64,000 nucleotides of DNA from an uncultured Megasphaera sp. (GTDB taxonomy: Bacteria; Bacillota; Negativicutes; Veillonellales; Megasphaeraceae): positions 124,001-188,000 of the forward strand of contig CAKPVJ010000001.1 of assembly GCA_934193515.1 (NCBI GenBank). Reading direction: 5' to 3'. The translations under genes were made by a program, and so were the position numbers. Within the stretch, counting starts at the first letter, position 1, and every line of letters starts with the position of its first letter. Positions 6,026 through 14,900 of this stretch are shown one piece after another. The notes below the pieces were generated by a model. That model had not been told where the DNA came from. It saw only the letters and a list, made by a program, of their open reading frames with translations, and did no database searches.

Positions 6026-6183
6026 TTTTTTAACCGTCTAACTGCAATTCGAACCCCTTCTGCCCTAGATATCTTCTCTTTTTTGCAAAATGTATCTAGT
6101 ATTTTTAATGTCGGGGCATCAAAGCGAATGCCCAGTTGTACAGTTTTGGGGCTATCAGTAGGACGACCCATTTTAGCACTCAA
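6016..6183 (-). CDS. Ribbon-helix-helix regulator (copy 2)
   Basis: 55 residues starting (TTG) SAKMGRPTDSPKTVQLGIRF with a helix-turn-helix-like KISRAEGVRIAVRRL. GAGGTGA lies six bases before the TTG. Paralogue of 1791-1967. The two upstream regions carry different inverted repeats, so the two regulators probably recognise different operators. Confidence 0.7.
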   Translation of the reverse strand: MSAKMGRPTDSPKTVQLGIRFDAPTLKILDTFCKKEKISRAEGVRIAVRRLKNEK

Positions 6184-6194
6184 AATATCACCTC

Positions 6195-6239
6195 ACTTTT
6201 GCTAATCAAAAGTATATACTTATGGTAAGCAAAAGTCAA
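6195..6239 (-). promoter_or_regulatory. RHH copy 2 promoter and operator
   Basis: Minus-strand TTGACT (6234-6239), 17 bases, TATACT (6211-6216). The inverted repeat ACTTTTGCTAA (6195-6205) / TAAGCAAAAGT (6226-6236), one mismatch, brackets the promoter. Confidence 0.65.
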
Positions 6240-6248
6240 GTAAAAAAT

Positions 6249-6290
6249 AATCCCGCCAAGTCAAAATATTCTGACCTGACGGGATTTTTT
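6249..6290. terminator. Terminator at the end of cassette C
   Basis: AATCCCGCC / GACGGGATT stem with T runs; it overlaps the last codon of the cassette C WG-HTH gene by two bases. Confidence 0.75.
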
Positions 6291-6522
6291 ATTCTGTTTT
6301 ATGTTGTGGTTGCGGTCCGAATACCCGTTCCATACCAGTTTTTGTTACTAACCAAGTTTTCCCCGATTTTCGGGCTTCAGTATGTTTCATTCTTGGTGGA
6401 ATATCTGCATACCCCTTACATGCCTGTTGTACTGTTATGGGTGCTTTCCCCCATAATACCGCCGCTTCTGATGCGGTCATTACTTCTTGCAGTGCTTTCT
6501 CGCTAAAATCATTACAATCCAT
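6289..6522 (-). CDS. Small WG-HTH protein, cassette C
   Basis: 77 residues. EVMTASEAAVLWGKAPITVQ, then EARKSGKTWLVTKTGMERVF and GPQPQHKTE. It overlaps the upstream T2 gene by 43 bases in another frame. Same family and reasoning as 2078-2290 and 4343-4576. Confidence 0.75.
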   Translation of the reverse strand: MDCNDFSEKALQEVMTASEAAVLWGKAPITVQQACKGYADIPPRMKHTEARKSGKTWLVTKTGMERVFGPQPQHKTE

Positions 6523-6638
6523 ACTCCCGTCAACCCTCCTGATATAAATAATTTAATGTGTTCCCAGTTCCATTCTGTCGTATAATTCGTCAAAATTATA
6601 CCAACAATAAAAATTGTGTATATAAAATATTTTTTCAT
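6480..6638 (-). CDS. T2 two-span membrane protein, cassette C
   Basis: 52 residues, MKKYFIYTIFIVGIILTNYT, a polar TEWNWEHIKL segment, then FISGGLTGVWIVMILARKHC and KK. It aligns end to end with T2-B. AAAAGGAG precedes the ATG. Confidence 0.7.
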   Translation of the reverse strand: MKKYFIYTIFIVGIILTNYTTEWNWEHIKLFISGGLTGVWIVMILARKHCKK

Positions 6639-6712
6639 TTCTTTTCGCTCCTTTTACTGTTATAATAAGAGCAGGTTTGGGGCTTATGCCCCTTTCCTAC
6701 TCCCGGCTTCGT

Positions 6713-6874
6713 TTAACGCTTCTGCTTTGGTCGGCGATGGCGTTTACGAGGCCGTTTCTTTTTGGATTCCTGTTTTTCTGACTGTTTTTGCAGTATCAAG
6801 CTTGCCCCTTGAAGAGCTAACCCTGCAACGCCAATCAGGATTTCCAGTAAATCCTTTGTTTCTTTATCTATCAT
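6713..6874 (-). CDS. T1 toxin-like peptide with basic tail, cassette C
   Basis: 53 residues: MIDKETKDLLEILIGVAGLA, a moderately hydrophobic middle, and a tail KKKRPRKRHRRPKQKR. AAGGGGGTG precedes the ATG. Architecture matches T1-B and T1-D, although the hydrophobic part is weaker here. Function unknown; toxin role inferred. Confidence 0.6.
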   Translation of the reverse strand: MIDKETKDLLEILIGVAGLALQGASLILQKQSEKQESKKKRPRKRHRRPKQKR

Positions 6875-6900
6875 TTTCACCCCCTTTCTCTTACAAAGAT

Positions 6901-6929
6901 ATTATAACGCATATACGTTGATTTGTCAA
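6901..6929 (-). promoter_or_regulatory. T1 promoter, cassette C
   Basis: Minus-strand TTGACA (6924-6929), 17 bases, TATAAT (6901-6906). The spacer holds AACGCATATACGTT, a near palindrome (6906-6919), and ATATGCGTT recurs at 6934-6942, so a regulator probably binds here. Confidence 0.8.
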
Positions 6930-6961
6930 TACATATGCGTTGTTTATTTATATAAAAAAAT

Positions 6962-7003
6962 AATCCCGCCAGGCCAGTAAATAACCGGCTCAGCGGGATT
7001 TTT
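6962..7003. terminator. Terminator between cassette C and the lysis genes
   Basis: AATCCCGC / GCGGGATT stem; T run on plus and T-rich sequence on minus, so it can end both the lysis transcript and the cassette C antisense RNA. Loop identical to 2620-2639. Confidence 0.8.
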
Positions 7004-7005
7004 CA

Positions 7006-7296
7006 TTAGTTGTTTTCAGTCGTTTCTGTCGTACTCTTACTTAGCACGAGTTTCACAGCCCAAAGGGTGCCGTTAATCAGGAGCGGTAATACGAACTGGT
7101 CACGGATTTTATTCCAGCCCGTTTCGTCTGCTGCCTGCGCCTGAATTTCTGCAATGAACTTGCTGGCTACGTCTTCCAAGGCAGGCATGCCTTCATTTAC
7201 TAAATTATCTGTCAGCCGCTTTTTCGCTGCTTCCGTTACTTCTTTCACATCCAATGCAGCTACTAAGCCGTCACGTACTTCTGTCCATTTACTCAT
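7006..7296 (-). CDS. Uncharacterised phage protein after the amidase
   Basis: 96 residues, mostly amphipathic helix (MSKWTEVRDGLVAALDVKEV) with one hydrophobic stretch near the end (FVLPLLINGTLWAVKLVLS). Last gene of the late operon, next to amidase and holin; an accessory lysis protein is possible. Between it and the amidase (7297-7395) nothing is seen. Confidence 0.6.
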   Translation of the reverse strand: MSKWTEVRDGLVAALDVKEVTEAAKKRLTDNLVNEGMPALEDVASKFIAEIQAQAADETGWNKIRDQFVLPLLINGTLWAVKLVLSKSTTETTENN

Positions 7297-7395
7297 AATT
7301 GATTACCTCATTTCTTATATGCACATAAATTTATAAATATCTGTTATTTGCTTTTGGCCACGTTGATTTTTAATATTTTTATGCAGGATACTGTA

Positions 7396-7956
7396 TTATA
7401 CAGCATATTGGCATTCATAATCCGTGATGCCGCGCGCAATAGCACGGGCAAATTTGTCGGCTTTATTCTTCAAAAGTGCGGCATCTGCGTCGTTGTCGAT
7501 AAATGCCGTTTCAACGAGCACGGCCGGCATATCTGTATGTTTTAATACAATCAGCCCCGGCATTTCTTTTACGCCACGGTCGAATGTACCCAATGCACCG
7601 ACAATCTGGTCTTGAATACACTGGGCAAGCTTTCCGCCGCTGCTATTGCTATCGTAGCATTCGACTTCTGTACCACGTGCATCGCCATTGCATGCATTGC
7701 AATGAATGCTGACGAAAATGTCTGCGCCCCAGTTATTAGCGTCTTCGCAAACAGGAACGGTGCGGTCATCATAGTCACTGTCATAATAGAGATTGTCCGA
7801 CTGCAAAAGGCGGCAATCGCATCCCGCAGCGGTTAAATATTTCATAACTTTTGCGCCAATGCTGGCAGCTACGTCGCATTCTCTCAGTCCACTGCTGGGA
7901 TTTACTGCACCGCTGTCGTATTTTGTATCGTGTCCTGGATTAATGTAAACTTTCAT
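7396..7956 (-). CDS. N-acetylmuramoyl-L-alanine amidase (endolysin)
   Basis: 186 residues forming a single Amidase_3 domain: zinc ligands in NPGHD (start), the Glu of GLRECDVA, SIHCNA, and the catalytic Glu of VETAFI. It cleaves the lactyl-amide bond between MurNAc and the stem peptide. No cell-wall-binding domain and no signal peptide, so it needs the holin. It overlaps the upstream holin-like gene by four bases. Confidence 0.92.
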   Translation of the reverse strand: MKVYINPGHDTKYDSGAVNPSSGLRECDVAASIGAKVMKYLTAAGCDCRLLQSDNLYYDSDYDDRTVPVCEDANNWGADIFVSIHCNACNGDARGTEVECYDSNSSGGKLAQCIQDQIVGALGTFDRGVKEMPGLIVLKHTDMPAVLVETAFIDNDADAALLKNKADKFARAIARGITDYECQYAV

Positions 7957-8135
7957 TTTGTATCGTCTCCCTTTCTATTTACTGTTGATTTCACACTGCC
8001 ACCAATATAGCCAAGAAGGCCGCTAGCAATGGACATGGCCAACTCATTCAGGCCATAAAAAATAGCCAGCACCAAGGCAATAATAAGCCCGATGATGACC
8101 ATACAATCGGCAATATTAATTTTTTCAAACATCAT
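7953..8135 (-). CDS. Small holin-like membrane protein
   Basis: 60 residues: MMFEKINIADCMVIIGLIIA, LVLAIFYGLNE, then a second hydrophobic stretch SIASGLLGYIGGSV and a basic, polar tail. Size, position immediately before the endolysin and topology fit a holin, but no family motif is visible. Confidence 0.6.
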   Translation of the reverse strand: MMFEKINIADCMVIIGLIIALVLAIFYGLNELAMSIASGLLGYIGGSVKSTVNRKGDDTK

Positions 8136-8385
8136 GATTCATTCTGCCTTCCAGCGTATCAATACGATGGTGTGCGGATTTTACGGACGACTCAACCGTT
8201 GCCAGTCTCTCCGCCTGCTTTTGTCGTTTGTTATCCACGTCCTGCAACTGCATTTGCATGTGCTCAATTGCGTTGCTGAGATTCTTAATCGCATTGTTCA
8301 GCGGCTTGATAACCGAAAAATTAAATAATGCCCCCAGTGTCACCAATAGGGCCGTCACGGGGCCAATAATGCCTAACCATTCCAT
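8125..8385 (-). CDS. XhlA-like membrane/coiled-coil protein
   Basis: 86 residues: MEWLGIIGPVTALLVTLGAL is the membrane span, followed by a heptad-rich coiled coil (NAIKNLSNAIEHMQMQLQDV). Resembles haemolysin XhlA-type lysis accessory proteins but inverted in order, so the assignment is loose. Start at 8385 is set by AGGAGGC; its end overlaps the holin-like gene. Confidence 0.5.
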   Translation of the reverse strand: MEWLGIIGPVTALLVTLGALFNFSVIKPLNNAIKNLSNAIEHMQMQLQDVDNKRQKQAERLATVESSVKSAHHRIDTLEGRMNHDV

Positions 8386-8407
8386 GTGTATGCCTCCTGT
8401 AAATCTT

Positions 8408-9010
8408 TTAAACTTTTGCAATATCGACTTTTATCACATACTTCTTCCCGGCGTTACTAGCCGAGAAAAAATCATATAAATTGCCGCTGTAGAGTGTCTG
8501 TTCGCCAATAAATGCGTTGTTATGGCTCTGATAATACATGTTGCTAAAATATATACTTCCTTGTTTACCTGTATCAGGGTCTATTAGCGTGACATTGGCG
8601 TTATAAGTCCCACTCGTTTCGCCACCTATTTGAATAGCAAAATCCATATATGGATTATAAAATTCAAGCATTACGACGGTAATTGTTTTACCGTTGTATG
8701 TAAACGTACCGCTGATTGCCCCGAATTTTAAAGAACCGATATTGGAAAATCCGTACATATCTGTATACTTACCCATCGTTAAGTACACAGCTGGTGTAAT
8801 ATTGGGTTGTCTTATTACGTATTTTTTTACGCCGTTTTGCTTTATCCATAAATGTGATACATTATCATCAGAACTTTCCCCAAGTACTGCATATCTGGTC
8901 ACTCCATCGGAGCATAAAAATGGGAAATAGCTATAACCAGATTCTTTCGTATTTACAAGCTTGATATATTCTAAATCTCCGTTTGCTCTCGTTACACTAA
9001 TATATGCCAT
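8408..9010 (-). CDS. Tail fibre tip or fibre-associated protein
   Basis: 200 residues, beta-rich with many aromatic and glycine residues, no recognisable catalytic motif. It follows the fibre gene with no gap, so it is likely part of, or a chaperone for, the receptor-binding apparatus. Confidence 0.5.
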   Translation of the reverse strand: MAYISVTRANGDLEYIKLVNTKESGYSYFPFLCSDGVTRYAVLGESSDDNVSHLWIKQNGVKKYVIRQPNITPAVYLTMGKYTDMYGFSNIGSLKFGAISGTFTYNGKTITVVMLEFYNPYMDFAIQIGGETSGTYNANVTLIDPDTGKQGSIYFSNMYYQSHNNAFIGEQTLYSGNLYDFFSASNAGKKYVIKVDIAKV

Positions 9011-10579
9011 TTAATCAACCCCAATCGTAACGCCACCAAAGGAAATCGTATTCCCGGATACCGTAACGGCAGGTATGTCGGTTTTCTTTGCATATCCAGA
9101 TAAGTCAACATTGACGTTAGAAACGGCAGAATTAACATATTCCTTACTTGCTAAGTTTTGTAAAGCACTATAAATACCTGTTGATGTTACCGGATTTGTA
9201 CTAGTAGCTATTGGGGCCGTATCAAAAATAAGTTTGTCCTGCTTTGCATTTATCTGATTTTGGATAGATGTATGAATCGCTGATGCATCAGATTTCTTAT
9301 AGTAGGTATCGGTAATAACGTTACCTTCTCCGTCTTGATCAGCTTTAGTAGCATGGGAAGTATCTCCAATCGTTGCTGTTGATTTTGTACCATCTTTGTG
9401 AATAAAGGTGATTGTTCCCCCAGAATAGGTTGTATCAATTACAGCTTTAGCTACGTCTTCGTTCGTAGGATAATTAGATAAATCAACAAAACCAGACAGG
9501 TTATCCCAGGCTTTTCCGTTCCAAATAACATTATCCCCGGCTTTAATCTGATGAGTAGCATCGGCATTCACGATATTCCATACGTCTCCTACATTATTGC
9601 CGGAAACAGGCAAGTCAGAATAGTTATCTACGGAGCCGGCATATTTAGCAAACCCAGTTACTTTTTTTAAAGCAGATTCTACTTCTTTTTGTATTTTTTG
9701 AGATTCTGCCAACGCCTGTTTAGCATTGGTTTCAGAAGTAGCCGCATGTGTTTCTGATGCTTTTGCATTGGTAGCCGATGTACTAGCTGCAGTAGCAGAA
9801 GACGTTGCGTAATTGGCACTAGCTTTCGAATTGACTTCTGATTTAGATGCGTTCGTAGCCGATGTCGCCGCCGCGTTTTTACTATCATTAGCGGCGTTTT
9901 TATATTGTAACGCATTACTTTCAGAATTAGCTGCATTTGTCTCCGACTGTTTTGCTTTAGACGCACTTGATGCCGCATCACTTGCACTGGCAGAAGCCTG
10001 CAAAGCTGATGTATTTGCTTGATTTAAACTAGTGGCTGCATTCGCTTCGCTTTCTCTTGCCTGAGTTGCACTAGCTTCCGCATTATCTGCATACTGCTTT
10101 GCTTCTACAAGCGGCTGTAATGCTGTTTTGATAGTCGTGCCGGTACTCAATGTCAGTATCAGATACCCGTCACTGTCTACCGTTGCGTCCGTAATGCTTT
10201 CCCCTTTTTCGCCGCGAATTGATTCAAGCCACTCTTTTTCTGTGCCGATAAACCCGTTTTGTTTTGCGATTTCATAAGCACTTAATCCATCAACAGCTTC
10301 AGATACAAGAATAAACTGTGTACCGTCCCACCGATATGTTTTTCCCGTTGATTTGACGACATATAGTTTAGCGGGGTCGCCACTTGTCGGCAGTTCATCT
10401 ACATACACGCAGGCACCGCTTATCATATCGAACAGTGCTTGAAAATTATTGATGATGTAGTCTAAAATGCCGTCATTTGTTTTAGTTGCAAAAGCTGTCT
10501 TCTTGCTGTACGCTCCTTCGCTTATAATCGTATCGTTCTCGTCGCGGATTTCTCCGCGTTGAAATGCTTGTCGTTTCAT
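9011..10579 (-). CDS. Tail fibre protein
   Basis: 522 residues. The start (QRGEIRDENDTIISEG) is a fibre attachment region; residues about 120-150 carry IRGEKGES, a short collagen-like piece; residues about 170-310 are an Ala/Ser/Asn coiled coil with repeated (S/T)ATNAxxSE units as in lambda side-tail fibres; the C-terminus is beta-rich. Long repeats make it prone to recombination. Confidence 0.8.
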   Translation of the reverse strand: MKRQAFQRGEIRDENDTIISEGAYSKKTAFATKTNDGILDYIINNFQALFDMISGACVYVDELPTSGDPAKLYVVKSTGKTYRWDGTQFILVSEAVDGLSAYEIAKQNGFIGTEKEWLESIRGEKGESITDATVDSDGYLILTLSTGTTIKTALQPLVEAKQYADNAEASATQARESEANAATSLNQANTSALQASASASDAASSASKAKQSETNAANSESNALQYKNAANDSKNAAATSATNASKSEVNSKASANYATSSATAASTSATNAKASETHAATSETNAKQALAESQKIQKEVESALKKVTGFAKYAGSVDNYSDLPVSGNNVGDVWNIVNADATHQIKAGDNVIWNGKAWDNLSGFVDLSNYPTNEDVAKAVIDTTYSGGTITFIHKDGTKSTATIGDTSHATKADQDGEGNVITDTYYKKSDASAIHTSIQNQINAKQDKLIFDTAPIATSTNPVTSTGIYSALQNLASKEYVNSAVSNVNVDLSGYAKKTDIPAVTVSGNTISFGGVTIGVD

Positions 10580-10582
10580 GTG

Positions 10583-11209
10583 TTATTCCTCCGTTATTTC
10601 TTTCCACCCTGCCGGATAACCGTCCGGACTCCACACGTTATTATCTATTAACGATTCGTATATTTTCCCGTTATATGTCACTCGATCCCCCTTTTTATAC
10701 GCGTTCGTGCTGTCCGGCTGCACCCATGGTTTCGGTGTATTGTCTGTCGATGTCAGTATTTTTGCAAACAAGCTTGGCGATACATCCGGTTTCCAGCTTT
10801 CTTGTGATATATGGTCTTGCAATACTTTATACAAAACATTTTCATATGAAACCCTATCACCGGTTTTATACTTTACTGAATTTGCCGACCAAATCGGGAA
10901 TATTTCCGGAATGGTCAATGCCACATCATCGGATATACTTGCCACCGTTTTTGCATACACACTTTTTAGCGACGTTATGTCGCCGCTGTTCATTGTCGTA
11001 ATCATAGCCTGTGTAGCAATCTGACTGATAGATTCTTTGGTGTTTAGTGCTGCAACTTCGGTGTCTGTTTGCTCTCGCCAGCCAAGCTCGAAAATATCTT
11101 TAGGTACGTCGCTCTCGCCATTTTGACATTTGACGTGGTATGTTCCGGCATTTTCGTTGTAGTACGCTTGTAACGTCGGTAATTTTTGTATATATGTTTT
11201 ATATTCCAT
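10583..11209 (-). CDS. Tail protein with two carbohydrate-binding modules
   Basis: 208 residues. After an N-terminal domain shared by many phage tail proteins, two chitinase-type CBM5/12 repeats follow: YKTGDRVSYENVLYKVLQ with W at SWKPD, and YKKGDRVTYNGKIYESLI with W at VWSPD. Cell-surface glycan binding is likely. First gene after the mazEF insertion in the late operon. Confidence 0.75.
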   Translation of the reverse strand: MEYKTYIQKLPTLQAYYNENAGTYHVKCQNGESDVPKDIFELGWREQTDTEVAALNTKESISQIATQAMITTMNSGDITSLKSVYAKTVASISDDVALTIPEIFPIWSANSVKYKTGDRVSYENVLYKVLQDHISQESWKPDVSPSLFAKILTSTDNTPKPWVQPDSTNAYKKGDRVTYNGKIYESLIDNNVWSPDGYPAGWKEITEE

Positions 11210-11245
11210 GATTTCACCTCATTCCTTATAAAATGCTATATAAAA

Positions 11246-11277
11246 AGAAGAAGCACGACATTCATCATGCTTCTTCT
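11246..11277 (-). terminator. Terminator after mazEF
   Basis: Perfect 10-base stem AGAAGAAGCA / TGCTTCTTCT followed on the minus strand by a T run. It would also stop late transcription from upstream unless antiterminated. Confidence 0.8.
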
Positions 11278-11281
11278 CATT

Positions 11282-11611
11282 TTACGGAGTATCAATCTCC
11301 GCAAATACTATATTTAATGTTTGTTGTAAAAGGTCTTCCGGCAGTTGCTCTACCACGCGGTATCCCCTGGACTCTATGTCTAATGCGCGTATATGTTCAC
11401 ACAATATACATCCAGTAGTCACTGTTCTGTCGTCCAAAGGAATGTGCAAGGGAAAATTGTTTTTGGTGTTTGTTATAGGACAAACAATTGCTAGTCTCGC
11501 TTTTTGATTAAACGTATTGTTGCTGATGACTACAGCAGGGCGATACCCTGCTTGTTCATGCCCTGATTGAGGATTGAAATTGATTTTAATAATAGAACCT
11601 TGTGTTACCAT
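11282..11611 (-). CDS. mazF: MazF/PemK-type mRNA interferase toxin
   Basis: 109 residues with the PemK fold signatures: GSIIKINFNPQSGHEQAGYR then PAVVISNNTFNQ, CPITNTKNNFP, and a C-terminal helix. MazF toxins cut single-stranded mRNA at short motifs. It overlaps the antitoxin gene by seven bases. Conserved Arg in GYRPA and Thr in PITNT are present, so it should be active. Confidence 0.88.
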   Translation of the reverse strand: MVTQGSIIKINFNPQSGHEQAGYRPAVVISNNTFNQKARLAIVCPITNTKNNFPLHIPLDDRTVTTGCILCEHIRALDIESRGYRVVEQLPEDLLQQTLNIVFAEIDTP

Positions 11612-11853
11612 ATTTCGTTACCTACTTTTTCACCCCAATCCATTTCTTTGGCTTTGTAATCGCCTTGATACCCTGCAAACAGTTCATCAATGGATTTTCG
11701 TTTGGGCGCAACCGGTTTGAGAAGCAGCCCTCCATCTTGTTCGATAATTTCTATCGTATCATTTTCCTTCCAACGCACAGTATCTAAAATAATCTTAGAA
11801 AGTCGTATGCCATGGGAATTTCCCCATTTTTGAATTTTAGTCGTTGTTTCCAT
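11605..11853 (-). CDS. mazE: MazE-type antitoxin
   Basis: 82 residues with an AbrB/SpoVT-like swapped-hairpin domain (TTKIQKWGNSHGIRLSKIIL) and an acidic, disordered tail that would wrap MazF. Start at 11853 is preceded by AAGGAGG; upstream in-frame codons lie in the promoter. It likely represses the operon together with MazF. Confidence 0.88.
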   Translation of the reverse strand: METTTKIQKWGNSHGIRLSKIILDTVRWKENDTIEIIEQDGGLLLKPVAPKRKSIDELFAGYQGDYKAKEMDWGEKVGNEIW

Positions 11854-11861
11854 GGTGTTAT

Positions 11862-11909
11862 TCCTCCTTGTATATACATAGTATATACTTTTATAGGAAG
11901 ATTTGTCAA
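11862..11909 (-). promoter_or_regulatory. mazEF promoter and operator
   Basis: Minus-strand TTGACA (11904-11909), 18 bases, TATACT (11880-11885). GTATATAC occurs twice, separated by TAT, across the -10 region: a typical MazE site. The promoter overlaps the end of gene J, so the pair can be expressed in the lysogen while the late operon is silent. Confidence 0.75.
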
Positions 11910-11912
11910 TGA

Positions 11913-14900
11913 TTATCCTTTCGTAACAGTGTATGGACAAGAATTAGGGTCGATAGCGATAAATCCGGCTGTACCATGGGCTATAACAGAATCACCTGCA
12001 GCATCCAACGAGTAAGATTGTAAAGTACAAGTACCTTTCATATCTTTTAAATAACCGTTACCACCGTTTATTTCTTCTCCTTCATCATCAAACGCCTTGA
12101 ACATTAGAGTAATGGTTATCTCAGAGTTGTTATTTAGAGTTATTTGTTTTGGGGTGTTTGTTTGTAGGTCCCCAGAACCACTACTTCTTGCTATTTCGGA
12201 GTAATTAGAATATGTCTTTCCATTTAAGTCATACTTGGCATAAAGGACAGTATCGTAGTCGTAATAATCCCACCCTTCGTCATCCCCATCAGACCAACGC
12301 GACCTGTCGGTATGCCCGGCTAGTATCGACGTTAGATTAATCTGCGCTTTTGTTGCTGTAGTTGGAACATTTAACTTATAGGTGTAGGTTTGTCCGCTCT
12401 TGTTGTTCGCTAAATTCCAATCAGCTATTTTAGTATTTACAACAAAACTGCCGCCGGAACCTGCTTTTAAAACAGATTGACAGCAAACTTTAAACCCTTC
12501 TTTTGTAATATTTAAAGGTTCAATATGTTGCCAAATATTGACATTCGTATAGCCTACCGCTGATGTCTGCAACTGGTTCGGAAATAAAAATACTGTCGGG
12601 ACAACGTCCCACGCACTAGCAAATTTAACAGTATCTCCATCGTTAGCGACACCTGTGCAAAAGCGTCCTAAAGCCGCAAACGTGTTATTCAGCGAATCTT
12701 TAAAAGTCATGCCGTTTTGTCCGAATTGAATAGACGAACCGTTTGCCCCTGTAACTGTCATGCCGTCAGAATCGAGTTTTACGGCCCCTGCGACAACACC
12801 TGTTGCCGTGTTTTTACCCAGTGTAATGTCTGCCGCTGCCAATTTATCCGCCGTTACAGCTCCTGCCTGAATCATACCTTTGGCAATAATATTGTTATCG
12901 AATACAGTGTCCCCAGTGATATGCACCTTTTTGCCGTCAATCAAAATGCTTTCGTCACTGACGTTGATCTGGTTGATAACATCGCCTTTTTTGACGCGGA
13001 GATTGATGGTATCTTGCAGCTGTACAAGAGCTGAGTAGTTTTTAGCTCCGTCGGCTTTGTTTAAATTCCCGACTAACTGTACTACACTATTCTTAGCTTC
13101 AATTCCCTTATCGATTGCGTCTTGAATTGTTTTATCTATTTTTTCAATGCCGATGCTTTCATTATCTATCCACTCCTTGTCAATCGTCATCTTAATTGTA
13201 ATCGTACTGATAAGAGATTTTTTGCCTTCACCGAAATAATCTGTATACGCTGCGCATACATTGTATATTCCTTCTTCGCACGTATAGCTTATACTATTGT
13301 TTGGCGAGTAGATAGCGTCATCATCATTGATATATACATTCATACCGCTGCATCCAACAGGTATGGCATCAACACGAATGCCGATGCCTCCTAGCCGTTT
13401 AAATAATGTCGGCGCAGCAGGTGTCGGTGGTTCTTCTTTTTTATATTCCAGAATAGCCGGATTGCCGTATTTATTGTCTGCATTTTTGGCAAACAGGTAT
13501 AGTACGCCATATCTGTCTTTTAATTCAATAATCGCCATGGTACTATTCGTTCTTGCAAGCAATGCACCGCTTTCTATCCCTGCGTTTTTATCGCTGCGCA
13601 CTTCATAATATTCAATATCACTGTTAGTGACATCATTCCACGATACGGTTACTTGCTTTTCGTTAAATGAAATCGTAAACCCGTCGGGGGTATTAGGAAT
13701 CATCGTTTTTAGTGCTACGACAATTTCCGTTTGCGGCGACTCTTCTAAGCTAATATAGTTTCCATCGTCGTCTGCTGTTGATACGGCTATTTTATATGTG
13801 TCGCCAGGAACTGCCTGCGGAATGACAACTTGATTCGCTCCGATGCCTGCATACGTCCATCCTCCTAAAAAACCAATCTGATCCGCTGGTACGCCTTCTT
13901 CAATAACCATTTCTTCGGCTTGTACGTAATTGCTCTTGTAGTATACTCTGCCTTCCAGCCCTGCGGGCTCCCATTTTACAACTACATCATATCTCGGCGT
14001 ACCGTCTTTTAACTGTCTGTATCTCGTATATGCTCTTACATTTTCCGCTTTTGTAATAGCTGACGTGGTTCCAGACAAAAACAGTGAGCCTTGCAAGCTT
14101 CTTGATTCTTTTTTATTCAACACGCTGCATACGCGTATATAGTACTTTTTCTCTGCTTCTAAATTATCAAACGTATATGTAACATCTTCTGTATAAACCG
14201 GCGCATCCCAACCACTTCCATCCTTTGATAGATATACATTGAACCCGTCGTACCGTTTATTTGTTGTATTCCAACTTACTATAATTTTATAGATTTTATT
14301 GTTTCTTCTATATGCTTCCGCTCTAAGCTGTAAATCTATCGGTTCGGCTTGTTTCTGCGGTATTTCAGCGTTTGAGTAATTGATTTGCGGAATATCATAG
14401 TTCTCGCTGAATACATTTTCATTGTATTCCAGTGCTTCGATTTCACGCGTGAAATCCTGCGCCCGGCTAATAGAGCGTACTACAAATTTTTTAGTGCCTT
14501 TTGCTACTTCCGATATATCAAAAATATCTCCTGCCGCCGGCGGCGTTTCGGGAACTGCTCCTATGATAAGCTGTGTCATGCTGCCTATTGTTTTAATATC
14601 TTGGCATGATACTTCGTACCTAGTATCCGTTTTAGATGCTCTGTATGCAAATTGATACTGTTTGGTATTGTCATAATTTTCCATTACGGCTTCTACGGTA
14701 ACAACGTTGCCGTCTACGCTGTGAATCCGTCCGCTTACCTGCCACTTTGGCACGTCATGTGAAACATAAATCACATCGCCGGCAGTGCATGCAATAGCAT
14801 CTATATCAGCTTGAAAAGATACGGCTCTCACCATGTACATATTGCAGTACAGCTGAAACATTCCTTCACGGTACGCCTGTTTATAGTCTGTAATGCCGTC

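Larger units (their letters stand above)
6652..7003 (+). ncRNA. Candidate antisense RNA of cassette C
   Basis: Plus-strand extended -10 TGTTATAAT (6658-6666), with no good -35, just ahead of the T2 start. An RNA from about 6673 would form GGGGC/GCCCC (6680-6692), cross T1 and its promoter on the opposite strand and end at 6962-7003, where the T run lies on this strand. Confidence 0.42.

Noticed and set aside
9600..10100. Repeats in the tail fibre gene as an invertible or diversity-generating element
   Set aside because: They are coding coiled-coil repeats in one orientation; no reverse transcriptase, template repeat or inverted crossover sites were found.
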